Source of the DNA: Clostridia bacterium
GTDB taxonomy: Bacteria > Bacillota > Clostridia > Christensenellales > Aristaeellaceae
Assembly: GCA_017484085.1 (NCBI GenBank)
Contig: JAFUTW010000014.1
Coordinates: 1 to 64,000, forward strand
Direction: 5' to 3'
DNA: 64,000 nucleotides
Shown here: positions 1-8,674 of the stretch, in pieces
Layout: the number at the start of each line of letters is the position of its first letter
Position numbering within the stretch: position 1 is the first letter of the stretch
The notes under the pieces: generated by a model
Told to the model about the DNA's origin: nothing
Seen by the model: only the letters and a program-made list of their open reading frames with translations
Database searches by the model: none
Made by a program: the position numbers and the translations under genes

Positions 1-1
1 C

Positions 2-676
2 GGCTTTAACAAGAGCTTCTCCAAGCATCCGGAACTCTGGGGCACCGGCATCCCGAACGGCGTCGCCGCAACCGAATCGGCCAACAACGGCTGCTCCGGC
101 GGCGCGATGATCCCGCTGCTCTCCCTGGGCGTCCCGGGCGACGCCGTCACCGCCGTGCTGCTGGGCGCCTTTATCATGAAGGGCATCCAGCCCGGACCGA
201 TGATGTACGTAAACGAGCTGCCCACCGTCTACCGCGTCTTCGCCTCCATGATGCTGGCCAATCTGGCCATGCTGCTGGTGGGCTGCGCGGGCGTGCGCTT
301 CTTCGCCAAGATCGTCTCGGTCGAGAAGAAGATGCTCTACCCCATCATCCTGGTCATTTCCCTGCTGGGCGCTTTCGCCATCAACAAAACCATTTTCGAT
401 GTGGGCGTCTGTATCCTCTTCGGTGTGCTCGGCTGGCTGATGAACAAGTACGAGTTCCCGCTCTCCCCCATCCTGCTGGCCCTCATCCTGGGGCCGATGT
501 GCGAGCAGAACTTCGTGCGCTTCGTGGATGTCAACAACGGCAACTTCTGGGAGATCCTGCACCGGCCCATCGCCGTCGGCTTCTTTGCCGTGTCCGTGCT
601 CACCATCCTGTACGGCATTTACAATCAGCGCAAGATAGCCGCGCGGGAAGAATCCGCCAGAGAAGACGCACGGTGA
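2..676 (+). CDS. tctA: Tripartite tricarboxylate transporter permease, TctA family (5' truncated)
   Basis: The C-terminal 224 residues of a large membrane permease of the tripartite tricarboxylate transporter family, which imports carboxylates such as citrate with a periplasmic binding protein and a small TctB subunit. The frame is open from base 2. Just inside it is the family signature region with GVAATESANN followed by a Gly-rich stretch and LGVPGDAVTAVLLGA. At least four hydrophobic helices follow, and the tail is basic and charged. The start and any tctB/tctC partners lie left of the window. A strong terminator follows, so this is the last gene of its operon. The substrate cannot be read from this fragment. 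Confidence 0.9.
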   Translation, partial: GFNKSFSKHPELWGTGIPNGVAATESANNGCSGGAMIPLLSLGVPGDAVTAVLLGAFIMKGIQPGPMMYVNELPTVYRVFASMMLANLAMLLVGCAGVRFFAKIVSVEKKMLYPIILVISLLGAFAINKTIFDVGVCILFGVLGWLMNKYEFPLSPILLALILGPMCEQNFVRFVDVNNGNFWEILHRPIAVGFFAVSVLTILYGIYNQRKIAAREESAREDAR

Positions 677-713
677 TGTCTTTCCAGATTCAACCGGGGG
701 ATAAACAGCATAA

Positions 714-744
714 GAGACTGCGGCAGCTGTTCTGCCGCAGTCTC
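714..744 (+). terminator. Rho-independent terminator after tctA
   Basis: A perfect 13-bp stem (GAGACTGCGGCAG and its complement) closes a 5-base loop and is followed by a T-rich stretch. It lies between the convergent tctA (+) and the ThrE-like pair (-), so it may serve both directions. Confidence 0.85.
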
Positions 745-771
745 TCTATTCATTTTAGCAGGGCAAAGCCT

Positions 772-1203
772 CTACACCTGCCGGATCTTCGGATGAAACA
801 CCTTCCCCGGCAATTCGAAGACCAGGATGATGCCCAGTACGATCGCGACCGCCGTCTTGACCGCCGAAAAGCCCGTCGCACGCGCGTCCGCCAGCGCGCC
901 CGTCACAAGATAATAGGATGTCCAGTAGATGCCCGCCCCGGGCACCAGCGGGAAAATCCCCGCGATCAAAAACACCGTAGCCGGACACTTCTGCCATACG
1001 GCCGCAAACCGCGACAGCAGCGCGACCGCGAGCGCCGCAAAGAAAGTCGCCTCCGCCGCAGAGAGCCCGGCGCCCTCCAGCAGCAGGTACAATAGCCATC
1101 CGGCCGCACCGATGAAGCCGCAGCCGGGATAAAAGCGTCTCGGCACGCCGAAGAGGAGCGCAAAGGCGACCGTTCCGACAAAAGCGGCCGCAACCGTGAT
1201 CAT
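772..1203 (-). CDS. ThrE/YjjB-type exporter, small subunit (DUF3815-like)
   Basis: A 143-residue integral membrane protein with about four or five helices, matching the C-terminal half of threonine/serine exporter ThrE and the E. coli YjjB protein. Visible landmarks are the FGVPRRFYPGCGFIGAAGW start and the PLVPGAGIYW motif typical of this family. The ATG start overlaps the stop of the upstream partner by one base (TGATG), which implies translational coupling. In the family the two halves together export small amino acids or dicarboxylates; the substrate here is not determined. A longer frame runs upstream but overlaps the partner gene, so the short start is chosen. Confidence 0.85.
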   Translation of the reverse strand: MITVAAAFVGTVAFALLFGVPRRFYPGCGFIGAAGWLLYLLLEGAGLSAAEATFFAALAVALLSRFAAVWQKCPATVFLIAGIFPLVPGAGIYWTSYYLVTGALADARATGFSAVKTAVAIVLGIILVFELPGKVFHPKIRQV

Positions 1204-1994
1204 CACAGCCACACACCTCCTCCCAGCCTTTGCCCCAGGGTCAGCACAGCGCCCACCCCGATCGCAACGCCGAAGAAGACGAGCATCGCATCCAGCATGC
1301 GCACGGCGCCGGAGATGTAGTCCCCGTCCGCGATATCGCGGATGCCGTTGACGAAGGCCACGCCGGGCACCAGCGGGATGATGCTGCCGATGATCATATG
1401 TGAAAGATCCTGCCCGATCCCCGCAGCGCGCAGCAGCAGGCAGACGAGGCTGACCAGCGCCCCGCCGCCCATGCTGCCCACCAGCTTGGACAGGTGCGGA
1501 GCGCTGAGCTTCAGCACATACAGATACAGCACAAAACCCGCAATAAACGCCGCCGCGGCATCCCAAGGGCTGCCGCCGAACAGCACGCAGAAAGCCGCGC
1601 TGCCCACGGCGGAGGCCAGCACCTGCATGCTTCCCCTTTTCCCCGGGCTCCGGCGGATCGCCTCCAAGCGCTCCGCAACCTCTTCCAAAGTCAGCCTGCC
1701 TTCTTCCGTTTCACGGGAAAGCTGGTTGACGGCCACCACGCGGTCCATCTGCGCGCCGTGCACGGGGATGTGCTCCACCCGGGCAAAGCGCCCGGAAACG
1801 CTGCCGCCCGTCGTAAAAATACCGTTGCTCAGCACGAAGAAGCTTCCGGAATCCACGCCGAAATGGCGCGTGATCCGCTCCATCGTCTCTTCCACACGGG
1901 AAATCTCCGCGCCGTTTTCCAGCAGGATGTGTCCCGCCTCCATCGCGATTTCCAGCACCTGCTGTTCGCGCTCCGTCTCCCTGTCCGCAGACAC
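1203..1994 (-). CDS. ThrE/YjjP-type exporter, large subunit (DUF1212)
   Basis: A 263-residue protein of the YjjP/ThrE N-terminal family. About 110 soluble residues carry the typical LLENGAEISRVEETMERI region, followed by about five membrane helices with PLVPGVAFVNGIRDI, the counterpart of the motif in the partner gene. The start is a GTG preceded by an AGAGG ribosome site about 12 bases upstream. With the downstream gene it forms a two-component exporter; YjjP/YjjB has been linked to succinate export and ThrE to threonine/serine export. The internal repeat of the PLVPG motif in both subunits fits the known split-fusion relationship of this family. Confidence 0.88.
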   Translation of the reverse strand: MSADRETEREQQVLEIAMEAGHILLENGAEISRVEETMERITRHFGVDSGSFFVLSNGIFTTGGSVSGRFARVEHIPVHGAQMDRVVAVNQLSRETEEGRLTLEEVAERLEAIRRSPGKRGSMQVLASAVGSAAFCVLFGGSPWDAAAAFIAGFVLYLYVLKLSAPHLSKLVGSMGGGALVSLVCLLLRAAGIGQDLSHMIIGSIIPLVPGVAFVNGIRDIADGDYISGAVRMLDAMLVFFGVAIGVGAVLTLGQRLGGGVWL

Positions 1995-2036
1995 GCGCCC
2001 GACCTCTCTTCCTTCTCTCGTTTAAACCGGGAAGCT

Positions 2037-2684
2037 TTACTCTTTATCCTTAAACACGCTGTTTAAGAAGACCACGATCATCAGGATATAGCAGACCGTC
2101 TTCGGCAGCATCAGCATCCCCAGCATCGGCACGGCGCCCGCGCCCACAGCCACCGGGATGTAGAACAGGAAGGACAGCAGGATAAGCAGCCAAAAGCTCC
2201 CGAAGCGCTTGTTCTGTGTCCTCTTGCGGTAAAACAGGGTGATGATGAGTGCGCCGAGCAGGACGAACGGTACGTTGCGCAGGATCCCCCAGGTCATATC
2301 ACTGCTGTTCTGCAGCCACCCGTTCTGCGGGAAGAGGCACAGAAGGATGCGCACGGTGACCAGCACTAGGACCGTGCGCAAAGTCCCGGGGTCCTCCTTC
2401 TCATTGTAGACGCCCAGCCAGATCCTGTATACGATAACGTAGAAGACCGTCATCGTCACAGAGGTGACCAGCTTGCCGATCCCCAACGCTGCCGTAAGGT
2501 CCGCAGAGCTGAAGTAGTTCAGCACCCGGGGCACCAGGTGGAACGCATCCCCGCATCCCAGGATGAGCGCCGCTGCGCCCATGTTCGTCTCGGTCCGGTT
2601 TTTGGCGTGCTTCAGGATCCTGCACCCGCTGATGATGGCAAAAAGCAGATAGAGCACGTCAAATGCAGATTCTCCGTATTTCAT
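2037..2684 (-). CDS. Conserved-looking membrane protein, function unknown
   Basis: A 215-residue protein with about six or seven predicted membrane helices and a short charged C-terminus. ATG start with GGGAGGG five bases upstream. No catalytic motif or familiar signature was recognised. An acidic loop (residues about 98-104, NEKEDPG) separates the two halves. It lies 42 bases upstream of the ThrE-like pair and about 78 bases downstream of dinB, so it may be cotranscribed with either. I do not assign a function. Confidence 0.6.
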   Translation of the reverse strand: MKYGESAFDVLYLLFAIISGCRILKHAKNRTETNMGAAALILGCGDAFHLVPRVLNYFSSADLTAALGIGKLVTSVTMTVFYVIVYRIWLGVYNEKEDPGTLRTVLVLVTVRILLCLFPQNGWLQNSSDMTWGILRNVPFVLLGALIITLFYRKRTQNKRFGSFWLLILLSFLFYIPVAVGAGAVPMLGMLMLPKTVCYILMIVVFLNSVFKDKE

Positions 2685-2762
2685 ATCTTCCCTCCCGATG
2701 CGCTTTTCGCGCTTTTTCTCCGATACGTCGCCGGCCAGCCGTAGAATCGGCCCCGAAATCCT

Positions 2763-3956
2763 TCAGCTGTGCCGCCTCATGTACTCTACCGTGCGGTAGA
2801 GCGTCTCCCCGCGGAACAGCTGCTGCAAATGCCCCGCAAAATCCAGCCCGTAACGCCGCTGCAGCCGCTGCAGAGCTGCGTGAATGACCTCGCGGCGGCG
2901 CTGCTCCGTCTCCGGCAAAAGGTCGTCAAAGTGCACCTGCCGGCCTTCATCGCCGCGCAGATGGTACAGTCCCGCGCCGATCAGCCGGACCGGCTTTTTC
3001 GGGACCTCGCCGAGCAGTCTCACCGCCTCTGCGTATACGTCCGCCGCGGAACGCGTGGACGGGATGAGCCTGGAGCGCGTGATGCTCTTCATGTCCGCAT
3101 ACGTCAGTTTCAGCGTCACGCCCTCTCCGTACAGCGAGACCCGCTCCGCCCGCCGTTCTACGCTGAGGGCGAGGAGCAGAAGGACGTCTTCCAGAAAAGA
3201 GAAATCCTCCACGTTTTCCTGAAAGGTCAGTTCCCGACTGATGGATTTGGCGTCCTCCGGCTTGTAGGCAACCACCCTCCGTTCGTCCCGGCCGCTCGCC
3301 AGACGGGTCAGCCACTGTCCCTGCTTGCCCAGCAGCCGGATGACTTCTTCTGCCTGTTCCCGCACGTCGCGGACCGTGCGGATGCCTGCGCGCTTCAGCT
3401 TCTCCGCTGTCTTCTCCCCCACGGTGTACAGCACGCGCACGTCGCGTTCCGATATCAGGCTGACGTAAGCCTGCGGCGTTGGGATCTCGAAATACCCGTC
3501 CGGCTTCTTCTCTTCGCTGGCCGTCTTTGCGGCCGACTTGGAATACGCCACGCCGACGGAGCAGCTGAGGCCCAGTTCTTCCCGCGTCCGCTGCTTGATG
3601 GTCCTGGCGATCGCGCAGGCGTTTTTCCAGTTTCCAGCCGTTTCAGTCACATCCAGATACGCTTCATCCAGCGCGATCGTCTCCGAAGCCGCCGCATAGG
3701 TGTTCCAAATTTCATGGAGCCGGTCGGAAACGGCCCGGTACTTTTCAAAGTCCGGATGCATATAGATGCCCTTCGGGCACAGCCGATAGGCTTCCTTGAT
3801 GTTCATTGCGGAGTGGATGCCGTATTTGCGCGCCTCATAGCTGCAGGTCGCCACCACGCCGCGCTCCTGCGGCAGGGCGCCGATGATGAGCGGTTTCCCC
3901 CTGAGCGCCGGGTTGTCGCGGATCTCGACAGAGGCATAGAACGCATCCATATCCAC
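2763..3956 (-). CDS. dinB: DNA polymerase IV (Y-family translesion polymerase)
   Basis: A Y-family translesion polymerase of about 400 residues. Catalytic motifs are visible: DMDAFYASVE at the N-terminus and SETIALDEAYLDVT with the acidic pair, then the helix-hairpin-helix region (VGEKTAEKLKRAGIRTVRDV) and little-finger domain. The coordinates use the first conventional start, a GTG. That start has no ribosome site and removes the first beta strand. The reading frame continues upstream through IIIHV to an ACG codon at 3975-3977, which sits nine bases after a perfect AGGAGG, exactly where the family normally begins. The gene lies at the distal end of the pectin ABC operon, an odd location for an SOS-type gene. 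Confidence 0.93.
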   Translation of the reverse strand: MDMDAFYASVEIRDNPALRGKPLIIGALPQERGVVATCSYEARKYGIHSAMNIKEAYRLCPKGIYMHPDFEKYRAVSDRLHEIWNTYAAASETIALDEAYLDVTETAGNWKNACAIARTIKQRTREELGLSCSVGVAYSKSAAKTASEEKKPDGYFEIPTPQAYVSLISERDVRVLYTVGEKTAEKLKRAGIRTVRDVREQAEEVIRLLGKQGQWLTRLASGRDERRVVAYKPEDAKSISRELTFQENVEDFSFLEDVLLLLALSVERRAERVSLYGEGVTLKLTYADMKSITRSRLIPSTRSAADVYAEAVRLLGEVPKKPVRLIGAGLYHLRGDEGRQVHFDDLLPETEQRRREVIHAALQRLQRRYGLDFAGHLQQLFRGETLYRTVEYMRRHS

Positions 3957-4124
3957 ATGGATGATGATCTGCTCCGTATGCGTCCGCCTCCTTCCGCACA
4001 GTTCCGGCTTCCTGCGCCTTCACAAAAGGCTGCCGGCACTCTCCGCCGTTGATTGACCTGCGGAAAAATGCCGGCGTATTCATTTTGTCAAAAGGGGGCC
4101 GGGATCCACGCCCGCGTCCTCTTC

Positions 4125-5195
4125 TCAGATGACCTTCTCCGTCTCCCCATCAAACAGGTACACGGCCGAGTACGGGATGTAGAAGGTGAAGGGCGCATCG
4201 GTCTCAGGGGTGTCATGGCTGTCCACCTTGAGGATGGCCTGCTGCTCGCCGACCTTGATGTAGACGTTGGTGTAATCGCCCAGCATCTCCGTAAGCTCCA
4301 CGTCGCAGTCGATCCGGTAGGCATCCTCCTGCGGCTGCAGGACGACTGCTTCAGGCCGGAAGCCGAAGACGATCTCTTTGCCCTCCATCTTCCCGATCTC
4401 CGGGCAGCGCGGGGTAAGATCGATCGAAGTCCCGCCAAAGCGGATGCTGCCGCCGGAAACCTTGCTGCGCACGAAGTTCATGGGCGGCTCGCCGATAAAC
4501 CCGGCGACGAACACGTTAGCCGGTTTGAAGTACAGCTCGTAAGGCGTGCCGATCTGCTGCACGTAGCCTTCCTTCATCACGACGATCTTGTCCGCCAGCG
4601 TCATGGCTTCCGTCTGGTCATGGGTGACGTAAATCGTCGTCGCGCCCGTCTCCCGGTGGATCTTCGCGATCTCGTAGCGCATCGTGACGCGCTGCTTCGC
4701 ATCCAGGTTGGAGAGCGGCTCGTCCATGAGGAAAATGCCGACCTTGCGGATGATGGCGCGCCCGATCGCGACCCTCTGCCGCTGGCCGCCCGACAGCGCG
4801 CGCGGCAGCCTGTCCAGGTAGTCCGTAAGGCCGAGGATCCTCGCCGTCTCTTTGACGCGCTTGTCGATGACGTCCTCATCAACGCCCTGCAGCGTCAGTC
4901 CGAAGGCGATATTGTCGTACACCGTCATCTGGGGATACAGCGCGTAGCTCTGGAAAACCATCGCCACCTTCCGCTCCCTGGGGCCCATCTCATTGGCGCG
5001 CTTTCCCTCGATCAGGAATTCGCCGTTGGAGATGTTCTCCAGGCCCGCGATCATCCGCAGCGTCGTGGATTTACCGCATCCGGAAGGGCCGACGAAAACC
5101 ACAAATTCTCCCTTCTCAATCTCCAGATTGAAGTTGTGTACCGCATGATACCCATTGGGATAGATCTTGTTAATGTTCTTCAGCTCGATATACAT
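4125..5195 (-). CDS. ABC transporter ATP-binding protein, MsmX/UgpC type (copy B)
   Basis: A 356-residue nucleotide-binding subunit of a CUT1-type carbohydrate importer. Walker A is GPSGCGKST near residue 37, the Q-loop is MVFQSYALYPQ, the signature is LSGGQRQRVAIGRA, Walker B is IFLMDEPLSNLDA and the switch is VTHDQ. The C-terminal 120 residues form the TOBE/OB-type regulatory domain of MsmX-like proteins. It energises uptake by docking to permeases such as those at 12.0-14.0 kb. This is the second ATPase in one locus, which is unusual because the pectin-oligosaccharide importers of this type usually rely on a single shared ATPase. It follows the GH105 gene by about 54 bases. Confidence 0.95.
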   Translation of the reverse strand: MYIELKNINKIYPNGYHAVHNFNLEIEKGEFVVFVGPSGCGKSTTLRMIAGLENISNGEFLIEGKRANEMGPRERKVAMVFQSYALYPQMTVYDNIAFGLTLQGVDEDVIDKRVKETARILGLTDYLDRLPRALSGGQRQRVAIGRAIIRKVGIFLMDEPLSNLDAKQRVTMRYEIAKIHRETGATTIYVTHDQTEAMTLADKIVVMKEGYVQQIGTPYELYFKPANVFVAGFIGEPPMNFVRSKVSGGSIRFGGTSIDLTPRCPEIGKMEGKEIVFGFRPEAVVLQPQEDAYRIDCDVELTEMLGDYTNVYIKVGEQQAILKVDSHDTPETDAPFTFYIPYSAVYLFDGETEKVI

Positions 5196-5249
5196 CCGGT
5201 TTGGCCTCCTTGACTGCTTCGTCCCTCAAGCGGGATCCGCTGAATCCGT

Positions 5250-6383
5250 TTACGCTTCGCTTCCGAGTCGCCTGATCTCGCTGTAGCACAGCACGAAGGG
5301 TGCGACCCCCTTTGCGTCGTTGCTGACCACAGGTTCTGAAATATAGTATTCATAAGAGCCGTCCCGCTCTTTGCCGCCCATCGTTCCGAGGCCCGCCACC
5401 AGGCAGATGTGGTCAAGCCCCATCCGGCCGTCCTCAAAGGTCAGGTGCCGCTGTGCCAGGCCGTCGAAGGTCTTCCGGCCCAGCCCGCGGTATTCGTCAT
5501 CCAGCACGCCGAGGCGCGCGCCTTTCAGCATGCTGTAGGCGATCATGGCACTGCCGCTGCTTTCCAGATAGTTTCCTTCCCGCCCCGGCTGATCCACGAC
5601 CTGCCAGTACAGGCCGGTTTCTTCGTCGCAGTAGGCGCGCAGGCTCCGCATGAGATCCCGGAGGATCTCCGCGATTTCTGCCGCGGCGTCCGCATCGGTC
5701 ACGATCTCGCACAGATCCGTGAGCGCCACGCTGAACCAGCCGATCGCCCTCAGCCAGAAGCTGCGGCTGAGGCCCGTCACCGGGTCCGCCCAGTAAGCCT
5801 TGCGGCTGTAATCGTAGCCGTGATAATACAGCCCCGTTTGGGGATCCCTCATCCGGTCCCGGACCGTCCGGATCTGTCTTACGATATCCGAGTAGTCGCC
5901 CTGCCCGAAATGCCGCTCATACAGCGCCTGGAACGGCATCGCCATGTAGATCCCGTCGAGCCAGACCTGGTTCGGATAGACTTCCTTGTGCCAATAGCTG
6001 CCTTCTCCTGTTCTCGGCTGTGCCTTCAGCGCGCGGTGAAGGGTCTCGGCCGCAAGGCGGTACTTCTCCTTCCCGGACTTCTGATAGACCGGGAAGAGCA
6101 CGCGTCCTTCGTTGATATCATCCAGCCGGTGCTTTTCCGCGTCGAAGCTGTCGATCGAGCCGTCGTCGCGCACATACGCGTCCAGCACGCTCTCGACAAA
6201 ATCCGCAAAGCTCTTTTCGCCGGTGATTTCCGACAGCGTCTGGAGTGCTGTCAGCATACAGCCGTCGATGTAGTTCCAGCCCGTCTTGCCCGGCCTGGTC
6301 AGGCGCTCCACGTTCCAGGCGGTCCGCTCCGGCGTGGACTGCTCCACAAGGCTTTGGATAAAGCGGTCTATTCTCTCATCCAT
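5250..6383 (-). CDS. Glycoside hydrolase family 105/88, unsaturated rhamnogalacturonyl hydrolase
   Basis: A 377-residue cytoplasmic-looking (no signal peptide) alpha6/alpha6 barrel enzyme of the YteR/YesR type. It removes unsaturated galacturonic acid from rhamnogalacturonan or pectin oligosaccharides made by lyases. The family motif NQVWLDGIYMAMPF, which holds the catalytic aspartate, is present around residue 140, with RSFWLRAIGWF and the SSGSAMIAYSMLKG region further on. The chosen ATG (6381-6383) has a GAGG site and lies 7 bases after the upstream membrane-protein stop. An in-frame ATG 12 codons earlier would overlap that gene. Its place inside the importer operon fits intracellular processing of imported oligosaccharides. 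Confidence 0.93.
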   Translation of the reverse strand: MDERIDRFIQSLVEQSTPERTAWNVERLTRPGKTGWNYIDGCMLTALQTLSEITGEKSFADFVESVLDAYVRDDGSIDSFDAEKHRLDDINEGRVLFPVYQKSGKEKYRLAAETLHRALKAQPRTGEGSYWHKEVYPNQVWLDGIYMAMPFQALYERHFGQGDYSDIVRQIRTVRDRMRDPQTGLYYHGYDYSRKAYWADPVTGLSRSFWLRAIGWFSVALTDLCEIVTDADAAAEIAEILRDLMRSLRAYCDEETGLYWQVVDQPGREGNYLESSGSAMIAYSMLKGARLGVLDDEYRGLGRKTFDGLAQRHLTFEDGRMGLDHICLVAGLGTMGGKERDGSYEYYISEPVVSNDAKGVAPFVLCYSEIRRLGSEA

Positions 6384-6390
6384 AACAACC

Positions 6391-7029
6391 TCAATGCTCC
6401 ATAACCCCGGCCTGTGCATCCCTCAGAATGCGCCTCGCCATCCGTTTGGCCGCCAGCAGGAGCAGATCCCATCCGGTGCAGAACAGCCCGAAGAAGATCG
6501 GCCCCACGCCCAGCGGGATCCGGTCCTGCGCTCCTGTCAAGGCGATCAGCAGGACATTTGCCGCGTTGTAGGTCAGCACCACCAGAAACAGGATGACGTA
6601 GCCGTACACGATATTGAGCGGCAGGGTGGCGTAGCTGTTCTTCGGGAACATCATCCACCGGTCGTTTTCTCCCGGCGTTTTGGCGTAAAACCGGAAGATG
6701 TTGTTGGTGAAGAGGTCCGTCACCGTCCCCAGCGCCAGCCCGACGATGATCAGCTGGTTCTCCCGGTTCGGCACGACGGTGCCGAGCCCCCACAGGAAGA
6801 AGAAGCAGACCGCACCGGCAAACCACCATTTGAGCAGGACCGCTTTCATCCAGTCGGACAGCCTGATCTTCGGGCCCGAACGGTACTTGCGCAGCTCCTC
6901 TTCGCTGACCTTGGGACTGTTGGACACATCCGCATTGACCAGATCGTCGACAGCCTTGGTCTTAAGATTATAATAATCGTTTATCTTCTCTTGCTCTTGA
7001 GGCGCCGACTTCCTGTTCTTTTTCGCCAT
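6391..7029 (-). CDS. Small four-helix membrane protein of the pectin ABC locus (M4)
   Basis: A 212-residue protein I do not recognise. The first 60 residues are soluble and charged (MAKKNRKSAPQEQEKIND, then a KVSEEELRKYRSG segment). About four membrane helices follow at roughly 63-85, 90-108, 135-158 and 172-195, with a GENDRWMMFPKNSY loop between helices 2 and 3. No enzymatic motif is seen. It starts four bases after the M3 gene stop and is followed seven bases later by GH105, so it is firmly within the operon. It could be an accessory subunit of the importer or a membrane scaffold; neither is shown. Confidence 0.75.
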   Translation of the reverse strand: MAKKNRKSAPQEQEKINDYYNLKTKAVDDLVNADVSNSPKVSEEELRKYRSGPKIRLSDWMKAVLLKWWFAGAVCFFFLWGLGTVVPNRENQLIIVGLALGTVTDLFTNNIFRFYAKTPGENDRWMMFPKNSYATLPLNIVYGYVILFLVVLTYNAANVLLIALTGAQDRIPLGVGPIFFGLFCTGWDLLLLAAKRMARRILRDAQAGVMEH

Positions 7030-7033
7030 CGGA

Positions 7034-7597
7034 TCATTCGTCTCCGTCGCCGGAGTCGATCACGCCCATGTCCTCGTTCGCCTCGACTTCGATCGAGGTG
7101 TTGATGCTCTTGATCCACTTGGAGTAGACCGGCAGCAGGGCCGTCAGCGCTGCGCCGATGATGACGATCACCGTATGCACCTTCAGCATGGCGGAAGCGC
7201 TCGTGATATAGCTGTTCGCCCCGGTCGGATCAATCGGGTTTTCGGCGCGTGTGACAGCCGCCGTGATCCTTCCGCCGTAATAGAAATCACAGTAGAGGAT
7301 GATCGCCAGCATCAGGTACATCAGCACCAGCATCGGGATATTGGTCTTCTTACGGTGAGGAAACGCGTTCATAAAGCAAACCAGGCTGAGGATAGACAGC
7401 AGCATGGTCGCAAACCCGGCCAGGCCCATGCCGGGGCCCTGGATTTTTGCGGTCGTGTTGGATACCTGCGTCAGATTCAGCGAATAGTAGAGGAAGGCGA
7501 TTCCGAGCGTGACCAGTGCGATCATCTGAGGCTTCCGCTTCAGGCTGACGATCCGCTTGCGGAGAAACTCGCTCATCCCGGAAGGCTGCTTTGCCAT
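7034..7597 (-). CDS. Small four-helix membrane protein of the pectin ABC locus (M3)
   Basis: An unrecognised protein of about 187 residues. A basic N-terminus (FLRKRIVSLKRKPQ) is followed by four hydrophobic helices (about 28-45, 60-80, 88-107 and 140-162) and an acidic tail (EANEDMGVIDSGDGDE). Two ATGs are possible. The first (7601-7603) forms an ATGA overlap with the ATPase-A stop. The second (7595-7597) has the better nine-base spacing from GGGAGG and is used here. Tight coupling to ATPase A upstream and M4 downstream suggests a common complex, but function is inferred from position only. Confidence 0.75.
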   Translation of the reverse strand: MAKQPSGMSEFLRKRIVSLKRKPQMIALVTLGIAFLYYSLNLTQVSNTTAKIQGPGMGLAGFATMLLSILSLVCFMNAFPHRKKTNIPMLVLMYLMLAIILYCDFYYGGRITAAVTRAENPIDPTGANSYITSASAMLKVHTVIVIIGAALTALLPVYSKWIKSINTSIEVEANEDMGVIDSGDGDE

Positions 7598-7599
7598 CG

Positions 7600-8673
7600 T
7601 CATTTTCCTCCCTTCCGGATCGCGTTCGTTGTCTCTTTATCGAAGAAGTGCTTCCGGCCCAGCTTTACCATGACCGTATCGCCGTCTTTGTAATCCGTCC
7701 ATCCGCGCAGCTTGGCCGTGATCCGGCTCCCGCCCGCCAGCGTGCCGTGCACGAGCGTGTTCATGCCGAGGTTTTCGTTGCTGAAGACCTTGACCGGCAG
7801 GTTTCCGCCCTCCGATACGTCCTCCGGGCGGACGCCCAGGGTGATCTCCTTGCCCACATAGCCCGCGATGGTCGCCTTCTCTTCATCGCTCAGCTCCACC
7901 GTGAAGCCTTTGCCCTTGAGTACGCCGTCCTCAAAGACGACATCGTAGAAGTTCATGGGCGGCAGGCCGATGAAGCCGGCCACAAATATGTTGTTCGGCG
8001 AATCGTAGAGCTCCAGCGGCGTACCGATCTGCTGAACATGACCCATGCTCATGCAGACGATACGGTCCGCAAGGGTCAGCGCTTCCGTCTGGTCGTGCGT
8101 GACGTAAAGCATCGTCGCTTTCAGGCGTTTGTGCAGCAGCAGGATCTCACGCCTCGTCGCGCCGCGCAGCTTCGCATCCAGGTTGGAAAGCGGCTCGTCG
8201 AAGAGGAAGACCTTGGGGCTGCGGACGATGCTGCGCCCCATTGCCACGCGCTGGCGCTGTCCGCCGGAAAGCTGAGCCGGCTTCTTGTTCAGCTGGCTGG
8301 TCAGCCCCAGGATATCCGCCGCCGCCAGCACCTTCTTATGGATGACGTTGACGTCTTCCTTGCGCAGCGTCAGCGAAAAAGCCATGTTCTCGTAGACCGT
8401 CATGTGGCCGTACAGCGCGTAGTTCTGGAACACCATGGCCATATCGCGGTCCTTTGCCGGCGTCTGGGTAATGTCCTTGCCGTCCAGCAGGAGCTTGCCC
8501 CTGGAGATGTCCTCCAGGCCGGCGACCATGCGCAGCGTCGTCGACTTGCCGCAGCCGGAAGGTCCGACCAGGACGATCAGCTCACCGTCCTTGACATCCA
8601 TATTGAAGTCAAAGACCGCCTGCACGTTGTTGTCGTAAATCTTATCCAGGTGCTGCAAACTCATTTGGGCCAT
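7600..8673 (-). CDS. ABC transporter ATP-binding protein, MsmX/UgpC type (copy A)
   Basis: A 357-residue carbohydrate ABC ATPase with GPSGCGKST (Walker A), MVFQNYALYGHMTV (Q-loop region), LSGGQRQRVAMGRS (signature), VFLFDEPLSNLDA (Walker B) and VTHDQ (H-loop), then a C-terminal TOBE domain. It resembles but is clearly distinct from copy B 2.4 kb downstream. The ATG follows the M2 stop by one base and has GGAGG nine bases upstream inside M2. Located between two pairs of small membrane proteins (M1/M2 and M3/M4), it may serve both the permeases and these unknown proteins. Confidence 0.95.
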   Translation of the reverse strand: MAQMSLQHLDKIYDNNVQAVFDFNMDVKDGELIVLVGPSGCGKSTTLRMVAGLEDISRGKLLLDGKDITQTPAKDRDMAMVFQNYALYGHMTVYENMAFSLTLRKEDVNVIHKKVLAAADILGLTSQLNKKPAQLSGGQRQRVAMGRSIVRSPKVFLFDEPLSNLDAKLRGATRREILLLHKRLKATMLYVTHDQTEALTLADRIVCMSMGHVQQIGTPLELYDSPNNIFVAGFIGLPPMNFYDVVFEDGVLKGKGFTVELSDEEKATIAGYVGKEITLGVRPEDVSEGGNLPVKVFSNENLGMNTLVHGTLAGGSRITAKLRGWTDYKDGDTVMVKLGRKHFFDKETTNAIRKGGK

Positions 8674-8674
8674 T

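Noticed and set aside
4030-4124. A TTGACA-like -35 upstream of dinB as a promoter
   Set aside because: No acceptable -10 at 16-18 bases was found, so an independent dinB promoter is not claimed.
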